64,000 bases of DNA from JBMFVE01 sp049966155 (GCA_049966155.1 JBMFVE010000004.1:124001-188000); one strand, 5' to 3'. Positions 8,165 through 17,313 are shown, counted from the stretch's first letter. Program-made: numbers and translations. Notes: a model not told the origin generated them from the letters alone.

Positions 8165-9433
8165 GTGAAAAAAAGAATTATTGCGTCAATAGCTGTACTG
8201 ATAATAGTATTGGGTGGAGTCTACTTTTATGTGAACAATAGTCGGGACTCTGAGGTACAATGGCGAACAGTTAAGCTGGAAAGGGGAGATCTTAATGTGG
8301 TCGTAACTGCCACAGGTACACTCAGTGCAGATACCACTGTTCAGGTTGGCACGCAGGTATCAGGTACCATAGCAAAACTCTACGTCGATTTTAACTCAAG
8401 AGTGCACCGTGGTCAGGTAATTGCAAAACTTGACACGACCCTTCTCTGGGCGGCTGTGGAGGATGCTGAAGCAGGTGTTGCAAAGGCACGGGTTGCACTT
8501 AATCAGGCGAAAATTAATCTTGAAAGGACAAAGAAGCTGTTTGAGAAGCAGCTTGCGGCACAATCCGACCTCGATGCGGCCACAGCAACTTATGAAAGTG
8601 CAGAAGCAGACTTAAAGTCGGCTCAAAATTCACTAACTCGTGCAAAAATTAACCTGGGCTATGCTACAATTGTAGCACCAATAAGTGGGGTGGTGATATC
8701 CAGGAACGTAGACATAGGCCAAACTGTGGCTGCAAGTTTTAACACCCCAACTTTGTTTACAATAGCAAACGACCTATCCAAAATGCAGGTGCAGGCAAGT
8801 GTTGACGAGGCTGACATCGGTAATGTTAAGAAGGGACAGGACGTCACTTTTACCGTAGATGCTTACCCTGCTCAGATCTTCCACGGGAGAGTTACCCAGA
8901 TAAGACTGCAGCCGAATATAAATCAAAATGTTGTCGACTATACTGTTATAATTGATGTCCCAAATCCTGATCTGAAGCTGATGCCAGGGATGACTGCAAA
9001 TATCTCAATTCTTGTTGCGTCTGATAAAAACGTATTTAAAGTACCAACCACTGCTCTGAGGTTCACTCCACCACGAGAATACATCCAATCTATATTAAAA
9101 GATCTTCCAGATTCAATTCGAGAGAGGTTTCAACAGAGAATGCACCACGGCGGGATGAATGCAGCTGGAGCAGCAAACTCTCAATTTGGCAGTACTTCCA
9201 TCGGAGTAGGGAGCACGAGGGAACTCCTTCCCGGGAGTTACTTCCGATTGTGGATACTTGATGGTAAAAGGTTAATGCCTGTACGTGTGAAACTGGGATT
9301 GTCTGATGGAAGTTACACAGAAGTTGATAGTCCGTCACTTAAGGAGGGCCAGGAAGTAGTTGTGGGTATCCTTTCCGACAATAGTTTGCAATCCAATCAA
9401 AATATACCACTTGGTGGAAGAATGAGGTTTTAA
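8165..9433 (+). CDS. MacA/HlyD-type periplasmic adaptor protein
   Basis: A 422-residue membrane-fusion protein. One N-terminal membrane anchor (about 4-24) precedes a lipoyl half-motif ('GTQVSGTIAKLYVDF'), a coiled-coil hairpin rich in Ala, Lys and Glu (about 95-165), the second lipoyl half ('YATIVAPISGVVIS'), and beta-barrel plus membrane-proximal domains. It bridges the inner-membrane ABC permease and the TolC channel. The GTG start at 8165 has GAGAAG upstream. The gene follows tolC by 13 bases. An insertion rich in Gly, Ala and Met near residues 315-345 ('MHHGGMNAAGAA') is longer than in E. coli MacA. Confidence 0.92.
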   Translation: MKKRIIASIAVLIIVLGGVYFYVNNSRDSEVQWRTVKLERGDLNVVVTATGTLSADTTVQVGTQVSGTIAKLYVDFNSRVHRGQVIAKLDTTLLWAAVEDAEAGVAKARVALNQAKINLERTKKLFEKQLAAQSDLDAATATYESAEADLKSAQNSLTRAKINLGYATIVAPISGVVISRNVDIGQTVAASFNTPTLFTIANDLSKMQVQASVDEADIGNVKKGQDVTFTVDAYPAQIFHGRVTQIRLQPNINQNVVDYTVIIDVPNPDLKLMPGMTANISILVASDKNVFKVPTTALRFTPPREYIQSILKDLPDSIRERFQQRMHHGGMNAAGAANSQFGSTSIGVGSTRELLPGSYFRLWILDGKRLMPVRVKLGLSDGSYTEVDSPSLKEGQEVVVGILSDNSLQSNQNIPLGGRMRF

Positions 9434-9434
9434 A

Positions 9435-10190
9435 TTGGACAATGTGATAATCTCAGTAAAAAATCTGAGTAAGGTGTACATGATGGGTGAATTTGAGGTG
9501 CATGCCCTCAGGGGAATATCTATGGACGTGCAACGTGGGGATTTTATAGCTGTGATGGGAGCGAGTGGATCTGGGAAAACCACATTTATGAACATACTGG
9601 GATGTCTTGATACTCCAACAAAGGGAGAGTACTATCTTGATGGAATTGAAATAAACAAATTAAAAAGAGACGAGCTTGCTAAAATAAGAAACAAAAAAAT
9701 TGGATTTGTTTTTCAAGCGTTCAATCTTCTTCCAAGAACGACGGCTCTGGAAAATGTCGAACTTCCTTTGCTTTATTCAAATTCCACCAGCTCAAAGGAG
9801 CGAAAGGAAAAGGCTTTGGCTGCTCTGGAAAGTGTAGGTCTGGCAGAACGTGCCGACCATTTTCCGAATCAACTCTCTGGAGGACAACAGCAAAGGGTTG
9901 CTATAGCAAGATCACTTGTAAATGATCCTGTCGTAATTTTGGCTGATGAGCCAACAGGGAATCTGGATACCCGTACCAGTGTCGAAGTAATGGATATTTT
10001 TCAGAAGCTCAATGAACAGGGAATTACCATTGTACTGGTTACCCATGAGCCCGACATTGCTCAGTTTGCTACTCACAGCGTCACATTCAAGGACGGGAAG
10101 ATTAGTCGTGCAACGGAAAATGAAAATAAAAAGAAAGCTTCTGATGAATTGCTGAAGATTCCTCTACAAACAAATGGAGACGAATCATGA
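9435..10190 (+). CDS. ABC transporter ATPase, MacB/LolD type
   Basis: A 251-residue ATP-binding subunit. Walker A 'GASGSGKT', Q-loop 'FVFQAFNLLP', signature 'LSGGQQQR' and Walker B 'VVILADEPTGNLD' are all intact, and 'EPTGNLD' marks the MacB/LolD/FtsE group. The TTG at 9435 has GAGG at 9424-9427, spacing 7; a GTG at 9444 is an alternative. The gene starts one base after the adaptor's stop, and the permease ATG overlaps its end. In E. coli MacB the ATPase and permease are one chain; here they are two, as is common in this phylum. Probably exports peptides, lipids or macrolide-like compounds. Confidence 0.93.
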   Translation: MDNVIISVKNLSKVYMMGEFEVHALRGISMDVQRGDFIAVMGASGSGKTTFMNILGCLDTPTKGEYYLDGIEINKLKRDELAKIRNKKIGFVFQAFNLLPRTTALENVELPLLYSNSTSSKERKEKALAALESVGLAERADHFPNQLSGGQQQRVAIARSLVNDPVVILADEPTGNLDTRTSVEVMDIFQKLNEQGITIVLVTHEPDIAQFATHSVTFKDGKISRATENENKKKASDELLKIPLQTNGDES

Positions 10191-11407
10191 GCTTTATGAA
10201 TATTTTAAAGCTGGCATATCGCTCAATAAATCGGAGCAAGATGCGGTCATTTCTTACCATGCTTGGGATTATTATTGGAGTAGCAGCAGTTATTGCTATG
10301 CTTGCGATTGGACAGGGGGCACGTGATGCTGTCCAAGCTCAAATTTCCAGCCTTGGCACGAATATGCTTATTATATTCCCTGGAGCTGTAAATCAGGGAG
10401 GGGTCAGAATGGAAGCAGGGACAGTCAACAGACTTACTGAGAACGATGCAACGGCAATAAAGCAGCTCTGTCCTGATGTTAGATATGTTTCTCCTGTTGT
10501 CCGTGCAGGTGCCCAGATCATAGTCGGGTCTCAAAACTGGAGAACCGTTGTTTGGGGAGTTTACCCAAACTATCAGGTGATCAGAGATTACCAGCTGGCT
10601 GACGGGACGTTCTTTACTGACTCCGATGAGAGAGGAGCTACAAAAGTTTGTGTGATTGGTCAGACAGTTGCAACCAATTTATTTGGTCAGAATGCCGATC
10701 CAGTGGGACAGGTCATAAGAATCAGAAACCTACCATTCAAAATAATTGGCCTTCTTGCCCCAAAAGGTCAAAATGCAATGGGCCAGGACCAGGATGATAT
10801 TATTCTTGCCCCCTTTTCGACCGTTCAAAAGAAGTTGTTGGGTACAATTTACGCACAGACCATAATGGCTTCAGCATATTCAGAAGCAGGAATAAGTCTC
10901 GCAAGTGCAGAAATTACTCAGGTTCTTCGAGACAGACACAAACTTAGCCCGTGGGAAGACAGTGACTTCACTGTTCGCACACAGACCGATATTGCCAATG
11001 CTGCCAGTGCAACTTCAACCACTTTAACATTGTTGCTGGCAAGTATTGCAAGTATTTCATTAATTGTTGGTGGCATTGGAATAATGAATATTATGCTTGT
11101 CTCCGTCACTGAACGCACGAGGGAAATCGGCATTCGTATGGCAGTGGGTGCCAGGGGAACAGATGTGCTGCTGCAGTTTCTGATAGAGGCACTGGTATTG
11201 AGCTTTTCTGGTGGACTGATTGGAATTGTTCTGGGAGTCCTTGCATCGAGATTTATATCCAGTATCCAACACTGGCCTGTAGTAATTTTACCGGAATCTA
11301 TCATACTGGCGTTTGTTTTTGCAGCTGCAGTTGGGATCTTTTTCGGATGGTATCCCGCAAGGAAAGCTTCTAACCTGAATCCAATAGAGGCCCTTCGATA
11401 CGAATAA
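10187..11407 (+). CDS. ABC transporter permease, MacB/FtsX type
   Basis: A 406-residue permease with the MacB/FtsX plan: one N-terminal helix (about 22-44), a large periplasmic domain (about 45-275), then three C-terminal helices. Family landmarks are 'RSFLTMLGIIIGVAAV' near the N-terminus, 'GGIGIMNIMLVSVTERTREIGIRMA' in two blocks around helix 2, and the closing 'NPIEALRYE'. The ATG at 10187 overlaps the ATPase stop by 4 bases. It completes the TolC-adaptor-ATPase-permease set and uses a mechanotransmission-like mechanism in characterised relatives. The substrate cannot be told from sequence. Confidence 0.93.
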   Translation: MSFMNILKLAYRSINRSKMRSFLTMLGIIIGVAAVIAMLAIGQGARDAVQAQISSLGTNMLIIFPGAVNQGGVRMEAGTVNRLTENDATAIKQLCPDVRYVSPVVRAGAQIIVGSQNWRTVVWGVYPNYQVIRDYQLADGTFFTDSDERGATKVCVIGQTVATNLFGQNADPVGQVIRIRNLPFKIIGLLAPKGQNAMGQDQDDIILAPFSTVQKKLLGTIYAQTIMASAYSEAGISLASAEITQVLRDRHKLSPWEDSDFTVRTQTDIANAASATSTTLTLLLASIASISLIVGGIGIMNIMLVSVTERTREIGIRMAVGARGTDVLLQFLIEALVLSFSGGLIGIVLGVLASRFISSIQHWPVVILPESIILAFVFAAAVGIFFGWYPARKASNLNPIEALRYE

Positions 11408-11507
11408 AAGAGTCTGTAAATTATTACGCCTGCACAGATTGGGGTTTGATTTTAAATACATCATTGGTCAAATTACAGCAAGTGATATCAGCTGAGATTT
11501 GCAAATT

Positions 11508-12461
11508 ATGTTCTCAAAATTGGAAATCCCGCTTTTTCTCCTTGTATTGTGTCTTTTTTCTGAAATTTCTTACGCAGCGCAATTTAGCTGCAAATTAGAT
11601 CTCCAGGAGCACACGTTCAGTGGAGCAATAATGAAGCAAGACACAACGGAGCCATTTGTCGGAAGCAATTATGTTCCGAAATGGTATGATATGTTCTCAA
11701 ATATACCTGGAGACTGGCTCCGATGGTCGAAAGAAACTTTTCAGGTCAAGAATATTCCTGCCATTGCGGGAATGAGCATCATAACTGCTGGCCTTATTGC
11801 AACCGATTACCAAAGCTGGCAGGCTGAGAAGAAGTGGGATGATGAATCACCAGCATTTCATAAAATCAATAAATGGTTGGTTTTCACAGGTGATGGCCGT
11901 TTTCAGTTCGGTATTGTTGGAATTTTCGCGGCTTACGGATTTGCCTTTAACGATGCTCGTGCCCTCAGAACGGCAAGTCAGACCACTGAGGCGATTCTCG
12001 CCTGCGGCGGTGTGGTTCAACTCCTTAAACATATTACAGGTAGAGAAAGCCCTTTTGTCTCGACGAAGAGAACAGGAGCATGGAGGTTTTTCCCAAATCA
12101 AATAGACTATGCCAGGCATGTTCCTCATTATGATGCATTCCCGTCCGGCCACATTGCAACGGCAATGACAACTCTTATTGTGATTGCTGAAAATTATAAT
12201 GAGCTGACATGGTTGAAACCCGCCGGTTACATTGCCCTTGGAATGATTTCATCAAGCCTTGTGGCGACGGGGATACACTGGTGGAGCGATATTCCGTTGG
12301 GCCTTGCTCTTGGATATGCATTTGGTGAGATTGCTTCTCACCCACGAGGTGTCTACATTTTTAACCACACGGAAGAAAACGGAACGCGTTCTAAGCTTTC
12401 TCTTGCTCCTGTTCTAATGCCCGATGGCGGATTTGGTGTTGGATTTAGTCTTTCTTTCTGA
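11508..12461 (+). CDS. PAP2-family membrane-associated phosphatase
   Basis: A 317-residue PAP2 superfamily protein. A signal peptide or first helix (about 6-24, ending 'ISYAA') is followed by several membrane helices. The three catalytic blocks are visible: a 'KHITGRESP' motif 1, 'PSGH' motif 2 with its His, and 'GIHWWSD' motif 3 with the catalytic His and Asp. Such enzymes dephosphorylate phosphatidate, undecaprenyl diphosphate or lipid A. ATG at 11508 is preferred to an in-frame TTG at 11499; neither has a strong ribosome site. The archease gene starts 14 bases after its stop, so the two may be cotranscribed without an obvious functional link. Confidence 0.85.
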   Translation: MFSKLEIPLFLLVLCLFSEISYAAQFSCKLDLQEHTFSGAIMKQDTTEPFVGSNYVPKWYDMFSNIPGDWLRWSKETFQVKNIPAIAGMSIITAGLIATDYQSWQAEKKWDDESPAFHKINKWLVFTGDGRFQFGIVGIFAAYGFAFNDARALRTASQTTEAILACGGVVQLLKHITGRESPFVSTKRTGAWRFFPNQIDYARHVPHYDAFPSGHIATAMTTLIVIAENYNELTWLKPAGYIALGMISSSLVATGIHWWSDIPLGLALGYAFGEIASHPRGVYIFNHTEENGTRSKLSLAPVLMPDGGFGVGFSLSF

Positions 12462-12475
12462 AGTTTACAGATACG

Positions 12476-12898
12476 GTGTTCAAAATCCTTGATCATACAG
12501 CCGACTTTGGTTTAAGAATACGTGCAAGAGATTTTGCAGGGTTGGTTCGGAATGCAACAATTGCACTGGTCAAAGTTTGGTTTGGCAAAGTTAAAATTCC
12601 AGATAGAAGGATTATTCAGGAAATTAAGGTGACAGGTGTCGATAGAGAACAGGTTCTTGTAAAATATTTAAATGAAGTAATATTCCTTATTGACAGCCAG
12701 AAATTAATTCCTGTGGATGTTAATTGCAGATTAAACGAGGCTGACATCAATGTAAATCTGCATTGTATAATTGTAGGTGCTGATATGAGAAAGTCGGGAC
12801 TTACGGCAGCAAGGCCAATTAAAGCTGCAACTTATCACCAGCTGTCTATTCGAAAAGTTTCATACGGCTTAATTGCGGATATCTTTTTTGATATTTAG
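12476..12898 (+). CDS. Archease (RtcB RNA-ligase cofactor family)
   Basis: A 140-residue protein with the archease signature 'HTAD.G' at the N-terminus (residues 7-12) and the C-terminal block 'KAATYHQLSI' ending in an acidic 'FFDI'. Archease helps the RtcB tRNA/RNA ligase use GTP and turn over. Length is normal. The start is GTG at 12476 with no strong Shine-Dalgarno site. No rtcB gene is in the window, so the partner, if present, lies elsewhere. The stop is 12 bases from the convergent ogt stop, with no room for a separate terminator. Confidence 0.88.
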   Translation: MFKILDHTADFGLRIRARDFAGLVRNATIALVKVWFGKVKIPDRRIIQEIKVTGVDREQVLVKYLNEVIFLIDSQKLIPVDVNCRLNEADINVNLHCIIVGADMRKSGLTAARPIKAATYHQLSIRKVSYGLIADIFFDI

Positions 12899-12909
12899 GT
12901 TTGACAGTA

Positions 12910-13533
12910 TTAAAGGAGTATGACGCCCTCTAATCTGAGCAAGTACTCCTTTAGCCTGATTCCCCCAACGTAGCCGACGAGTTTATTGTTTGAACCGATT
13001 ACCCTGTGACATGGAATTATAATTGGCACTGGGTTGCGGCCTATAGTTGCCCCAATCAATCTGTATCCCTGCGTATGGAGCCGCTTTGCTATTTGCTTAT
13101 AGCTGACCACGGTGCCGAAAGGAGTCCTGTACACTTCATTCCAAACTCTTATTTGAAATCTGGTCCCGATTAAGTCGAGGGATAAATCAAATTTCGTACG
13201 CTTTCCTACAAAATATTCGTTAAGTTGTTTTATAACCTCAGAATTCTTCTTCTTATCTTCAACTATTGCATCTTCGGAAAAATGCTTGCCTATCCATTCA
13301 AAGAAAGTCGTTCGTCCGTGGCGGGGGAGAGCAATTTTGCAGACCCCCCTATCTGTAGAAGCAACATAAATAACACCGACAGGTGATTCAAACGATGCAC
13401 AGTAAACCTTCATGTCCAGCGCCGAGTCTCTTACTTTGTTACTCATCTCGTGCGTAATCGCTAACATTGCATGATGATGTCCGCTTCCGCGTCGACGGGG
13501 GATGGCTATGTCTAACTTTGCCTCTGTTATCAT
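12910..13533 (-). CDS. ogt: Methylated-DNA--[protein]-cysteine S-methyltransferase
   Basis: A protein of up to 207 residues. It carries the alkyl-acceptor motif 'PCHRVIG' with the reactive Cys, preceded by 'IGATIGRNP' and followed by 'LVGYVGG', plus the helix-turn-helix segment 'TPFGTVVSYKQIA'. It repairs O6-methylguanine by suicidal transfer of the alkyl group. The family normally begins near 'MKVYCASFESPVG', which is Met41 here (start at 13413). The first 40 residues, including 'RRRGSGHHH', may be untranslated, so the true start could be 13413 or 13446. No clear ribosome site separates these options. Downstream of the LysE-type gene on the same strand. Confidence 0.87.
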   Translation of the reverse strand: MITEAKLDIAIPRRRGSGHHHAMLAITHEMSNKVRDSALDMKVYCASFESPVGVIYVASTDRGVCKIALPRHGRTTFFEWIGKHFSEDAIVEDKKKNSEVIKQLNEYFVGKRTKFDLSLDLIGTRFQIRVWNEVYRTPFGTVVSYKQIAKRLHTQGYRLIGATIGRNPVPIIIPCHRVIGSNNKLVGYVGGIRLKEYLLRLEGVILL

Positions 13534-13559
13534 GATTGGTCAATGTTCTTTGTTCTTTT

Positions 13560-14204
13560 TCAGTAAACTCGGAATTTCACGAAATACTGCACCAACTCGA
13601 ATCCTATGTAAGCTCCAAAGCCCAGCATTATCACTCCTGAAATGCGCGAAAGCACAGTCAGGGTCTCGGCTTTAAATGAATTTCTCTTGTGAAGTATAAC
13701 CTTTAACATGCTATAATACCAAATTGCCGTTCCAATTCCAACCCCCAGAGCAAACAGGAGCCCATCACCGACATTGCCAATAATTTCGCTGTATGACTGA
13801 ACCACTCCACTTAATGTAATCCAGAATGCTACAAGGGTCGGATTGGATAAATACATAAGGATTCCCACCAAAAATGAGCTGTGGAATTTCCCGTTCTTTG
13901 TTTCAAAATTCTCATATCGAAAGGTCTCAATACGAGTTGTAATATCCCTTACTCCTAAATAAACCAGGAGGATAAACCCGACAACTCTAAAAATTACGCT
14001 GACTTCTATTTTGTGGACAAAAGCTGATAATCCGAGTATTGAGGCTGCACAGTAAAGGAAATCCATAGTTGAAGCACCAAGCCCAATGGCTATAGCATCG
14101 TGAAAACCCTTCTTAAAACCTTTTGAAATTACGGTGATATTTATCGGCCCTATCGGGATAGAGATAACTATGCCTATAACTATTCCAACCAAAAATGCTA
14201 ACAT
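13560..14204 (-). CDS. LysE-type amino-acid exporter family protein
   Basis: A 214-residue membrane protein with about six hydrophobic helices. The N-terminal 'IPIGPINITVISKGFKKG' block is diagnostic for the LysE/RhtB translocator superfamily. 'LVGILMYLSNPTLVAFW' and 'WYYSMLKVI' fall in the expected later helices. Such proteins export amino acids or related small molecules using proton antiport. ATG at 14204 is chosen because GGAG lies 6 nt upstream; an in-frame TTG at 14207 is directly before it. It diverges from the PPIase operon across 232 bases and is followed 26 bases later by ogt. The substrate is not predictable. Confidence 0.85.
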   Translation of the reverse strand: MLAFLVGIVIGIVISIPIGPINITVISKGFKKGFHDAIAIGLGASTMDFLYCAASILGLSAFVHKIEVSVIFRVVGFILLVYLGVRDITTRIETFRYENFETKNGKFHSSFLVGILMYLSNPTLVAFWITLSGVVQSYSEIIGNVGDGLLFALGVGIGTAIWYYSMLKVILHKRNSFKAETLTVLSRISGVIMLGFGAYIGFELVQYFVKFRVY

Positions 14205-14236
14205 CAATCTCCAGATTTTTCAAATATGTTCATCGC

Positions 14237-14365
14237 AATCCCCTGAATTTGCGCATTCAAAATAAAGAATGAAAAAATAAATTGCAATCTTGTCAATGTA
14301 TAATCAGGGGATTTTTGGTTTAAAAAATTGATACTGAAATCGTCAACAATCTTAGTATTCAGTAT
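14237..14365. promoter_or_regulatory. Two inverted repeats in the divergent promoter region
   Basis: A perfect 10-bp inverted repeat, AATCCCCTGA (14237-14246) with TCAGGGGATT (14304-14313), is followed by a perfect 8-bp one, ATACTGAA (14331-14338) with TTCAGTAT (14358-14365). Both sit between the divergent LysE-type gene and the export-chaperone operon. The second has a 19-nt spacing, fitting an operator or RNA stem. They may control the operon start, but no known consensus was matched. Confidence 0.3.
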
Positions 14366-14436
14366 TTACCTTGATTTTCATCCCACGGTTCGTTATGATT
14401 TTCTCTAAATATTGAAAATCTGGAGGTTATAATCTA

Positions 14437-16449
14437 ATGAGTCTAAACAAAGTCATCGTACTTTTTCTGGGAGCGTTAATGCTGGCGGGTTGTGCAGCAA
14501 ATATCAATGACAAAGTCATAGCTACTGTAGATGGTCAGAAGATTACCTATGGAGAATTTAAGCAAGAATATAATACAAACAGCTATTTGAAGTCTGATTC
14601 AGCATCACTGAAGGCATCGGCATCTCAGGAAAAGCAAAAGTTTCTAAATTTGCTCATAGACTATAAGCTTAAACTTCTTGAGGCGAAAAAAGAACATCTG
14701 GAAGAGAGTCCTTCTATTAAATCTGAAATTAATGGTTACAGAGCACAACTGGCTGTAAGTTACGTCATGGAGCATACAATAACTCAGCCAATGGTCAAGG
14801 AAATTTATGACAGGCAAAAATGGGAACTCCGTGCGAAACAAGTTTTTATACCTTTTCCAAAGGACTCTTCTGGAGTTGTTGATACATTGAAGGCATTCAA
14901 TCAGGCTATGGTTATTATTCACGATTTGCAGCATGGAGCACCAATTGATTCAATATTACATGAGTACCGTGGAGGTGACTCATGGTATGTTACCGCAGGA
15001 ATGTTTCTGCAATACCAGGGTGGAGAGGATTATGAAAATCTGCTTTATTCCCTTAAGCCGGGTGAAGTTGGACCATATCCCGTTAGAACTGCATTTGGAT
15101 ATCTGGTTGTTCAACTCCTTGAAAAGCGGCCACGTATTGAGGCAGTTAGGGCAAGCCATATCCTTATACCAATAAAAGGCTCTTCACCGGAGGATACGTT
15201 AAAGGCTTACAATAGAGCTGTTGCAATTGCAGACTCTGCCAGGAGCGGAGTTAGCTTTGCCGTTCTGGCTAAGGATAATTCTGCAGATACTTACTCAGCT
15301 CAGAAAGGCGGGGACCTCGGATTTTTTAACAGGGGTATGATGGTCAGGGAATTCGAGCAGGCTGCGTTTGATGCGAGAGTAGGTGAAATAGTTGGGCCGG
15401 TTCGAACCAGATTTGGATATCACATTATTAAAGTGACAGAGAGGAAGCCAATTCCACCCTTTGACGAAGTTAAGGAGAAAATCAGAGAACAGTATCTCAA
15501 TGGCGGTTATAAGGCTGACCTGCTGAAGCTTGTAGAGAAATTAAAACAGGAATATGACTATAAAGTGAATGAGCCTGTACTGAAAATGTTTTTCAGCAGG
15601 ATTGATTCATCTAAGCGATTTAACGAAGTGAAGTTCGACTCTATTTTCACCAATTCAGAATTAGCCCAGCCACTTTTCACTTTGAAAGATGGTTCAGCTA
15701 GCCTTGATACCCTCATCAAGTCGACAGAGGACGATCAACATTTACGAATGCTTTACCTCAATCATCAGGGTGTTGATATGGCTATAGATGAACTTGCAAA
15801 AAAATACCTTGTTACCAGATATTCCGAAAAGAAAGCAATGGAATTTCCCGAGTTCAACAAACTCATGAAAAACTATATAGACGGTATACTGATTTATCAT
15901 CTTGAACAGCAGAACGTCTGGGACAAAATTGTTGTTACCGACAGTGTGCTGAAGCCATATTACTTTGAACATATTGCAGCATATCAATGGCCACCCCGGG
16001 TTGACATAAGTGAAATTTTTGTTTACAGTGACAGTCTTGCAAAGTCCCTATACGACTCACTTTCAAAAGGTGCCGACTTCGACACCCTGGCTTCACATTA
16101 CACTCAAAGACCCGGCATGAAGGAGAAATATGGTCACTATGGTTTGTTTGCAGACTCATCCAATATCCTTGCAACAGAGGCGTTTAAAATGAAGGAAGGC
16201 GAGATTAGTAAACCAATTCGTTTTGAAGGCGGATATTCAATTCTTCGTGTCAATAGATTTGTTCCTGCGGGGCCAAAAACTTTTGAAGAAGCCAGAGGCG
16301 AGGTTGCATCTGATTACCAGGATTACCAGTCAAAGAGGCTCCAAAATGAGTGGATTGAGTCACTGAAAAAGGAATTTGGTGTTGAGGTAGAACAGAAAAC
16401 ATTTGACGAACTGATTACCCAGAAAGCACCAGTGAAATCAACTGAGTAA
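14437..16449 (+). CDS. Multi-domain parvulin-type peptidyl-prolyl isomerase, lipoprotein
   Basis: A 670-residue PpiC/SurA-like export chaperone. The signal ends in lipobox 'LMLAGC', with Cys19 lipidated. The N-terminal helical part resembles the SurA/PpiD chaperone domain. A canonical parvulin domain lies at about 228-335 ('RASHILIP', 'GGDLGFFNRGMM', 'FGYHIIKVTE'). More divergent parvulin-like segments lie near 125-225 and 505-610. The lipid anchor places it on the outer or inner membrane face. It opens a three-gene set of related folding factors; the next gene starts 5 bases after its stop. A GGAGG 9 nt before the ATG supports the start. Known relatives fold outer-membrane proteins. Confidence 0.9.
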   Translation: MSLNKVIVLFLGALMLAGCAANINDKVIATVDGQKITYGEFKQEYNTNSYLKSDSASLKASASQEKQKFLNLLIDYKLKLLEAKKEHLEESPSIKSEINGYRAQLAVSYVMEHTITQPMVKEIYDRQKWELRAKQVFIPFPKDSSGVVDTLKAFNQAMVIIHDLQHGAPIDSILHEYRGGDSWYVTAGMFLQYQGGEDYENLLYSLKPGEVGPYPVRTAFGYLVVQLLEKRPRIEAVRASHILIPIKGSSPEDTLKAYNRAVAIADSARSGVSFAVLAKDNSADTYSAQKGGDLGFFNRGMMVREFEQAAFDARVGEIVGPVRTRFGYHIIKVTERKPIPPFDEVKEKIREQYLNGGYKADLLKLVEKLKQEYDYKVNEPVLKMFFSRIDSSKRFNEVKFDSIFTNSELAQPLFTLKDGSASLDTLIKSTEDDQHLRMLYLNHQGVDMAIDELAKKYLVTRYSEKKAMEFPEFNKLMKNYIDGILIYHLEQQNVWDKIVVTDSVLKPYYFEHIAAYQWPPRVDISEIFVYSDSLAKSLYDSLSKGADFDTLASHYTQRPGMKEKYGHYGLFADSSNILATEAFKMKEGEISKPIRFEGGYSILRVNRFVPAGPKTFEEARGEVASDYQDYQSKRLQNEWIESLKKEFGVEVEQKTFDELITQKAPVKSTE

Positions 16450-16453
16450 CAAA

Positions 16454-17308
16454 ATGTTAGTGCGTTGCTTTACGAACAGGGTGCTGACATTAACAGCAGT
16501 ATTGATTGCGTTGGCACCCTTTTATAACGGATGCACGCATGCCAGTAGTAATAGTCACATTGTTGCAAGGGCAGGTAGAAACCAGCTTACAATGGATGAA
16601 GTTGCCAAGCACGTTGACACAACATCTGCATATGCAGTTCGCAACTTCGTGACCAGGTGGGTTGATGAGCAACTTCTCTATCAGAAAGCCGTTCGCGAAG
16701 GAGTGGAAAATAGCCCTGATTACAGATCAAGCGTTTCAAATTACTCACGTCAGCTCGCCATTGCCCTTTATTTACAAAAGCGAATTTATTCCACACCTTC
16801 TAAGGTGACCAGCGAACAAATCGCGAGTTTTTATTCAGCACATAAAGAAGAATTCAGGGCGTCGGATAAGCTTTTGTTGGTAAATATGGCGTCATTTGAT
16901 AAAAGATCGACAGCGGTGGCATTCAGAAATGCAATCCTGTCTACAGGTAGCTGGGCATCAGCTTTTTCCCTCCTGCCTCAGTACTCTATCTTATCGAAAA
17001 ACGATTCAATATTTATTAACGAAAACAACTCAAATTCGGAAATCTGGAGAGTTGTTGAGTCTCTGCCTGTCGGCCGACCTTCATTCCCCATACAGGTCGA
17101 CTCGGTTAGCTTTGTAATCCAGGTGTTAAAAAAAATAATGGCTGGCGATCAACTTCCAATTTCATATGTGAAACCGCTTATTCGTGAAAGGCTCACAATT
17201 GAGCATAGAAAACAGGAGTATGTGAAGATTCTGGACTCTCTAAAGTCAGCTGGGGATTTTTCGATTGATCCGAGTATTGCTATTAAAGACACGAATGATA
17301 AGGAGTGA
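16454..17308 (+). CDS. SurA/PpiC-like chaperone lipoprotein without clear parvulin domain
   Basis: A 284-residue envelope protein. The N-terminus is a lipoprotein signal with Cys27 in 'YNGC'. The next part, 'VARAGRNQLTMDEVAKHVD' onwards, is the helical SurA/PpiD-type chaperone domain: 'WVDEQLLYQKAVREGV' is a typical helix. 'VTSEQIASFYSAHKEEFRA' marks the usual entry into a PPIase domain, but the ~100 following residues lack the 'GGDLG' and 'FGYHII' motifs. It is therefore likely a chaperone-only member, perhaps catalytically dead. It is squeezed between two active-looking paralogues with gaps of only a few bases, which implies joint production. Confidence 0.78.
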   Translation: MLVRCFTNRVLTLTAVLIALAPFYNGCTHASSNSHIVARAGRNQLTMDEVAKHVDTTSAYAVRNFVTRWVDEQLLYQKAVREGVENSPDYRSSVSNYSRQLAIALYLQKRIYSTPSKVTSEQIASFYSAHKEEFRASDKLLLVNMASFDKRSTAVAFRNAILSTGSWASAFSLLPQYSILSKNDSIFINENNSNSEIWRVVESLPVGRPSFPIQVDSVSFVIQVLKKIMAGDQLPISYVKPLIRERLTIEHRKQEYVKILDSLKSAGDFSIDPSIAIKDTNDKE

Positions 17309-17313
17309 TAAAA

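Noticed and set aside
10918..11304. Open minus-strand frame of 128 codons
   Set aside because: It is antisense to the FtsX-type permease and has no recognisable domain or ribosome site.
10187..11407. Split MacB as a broken gene
   Set aside because: Separate ATPase and permease genes with clean ATGA overlap are a normal arrangement in this family.
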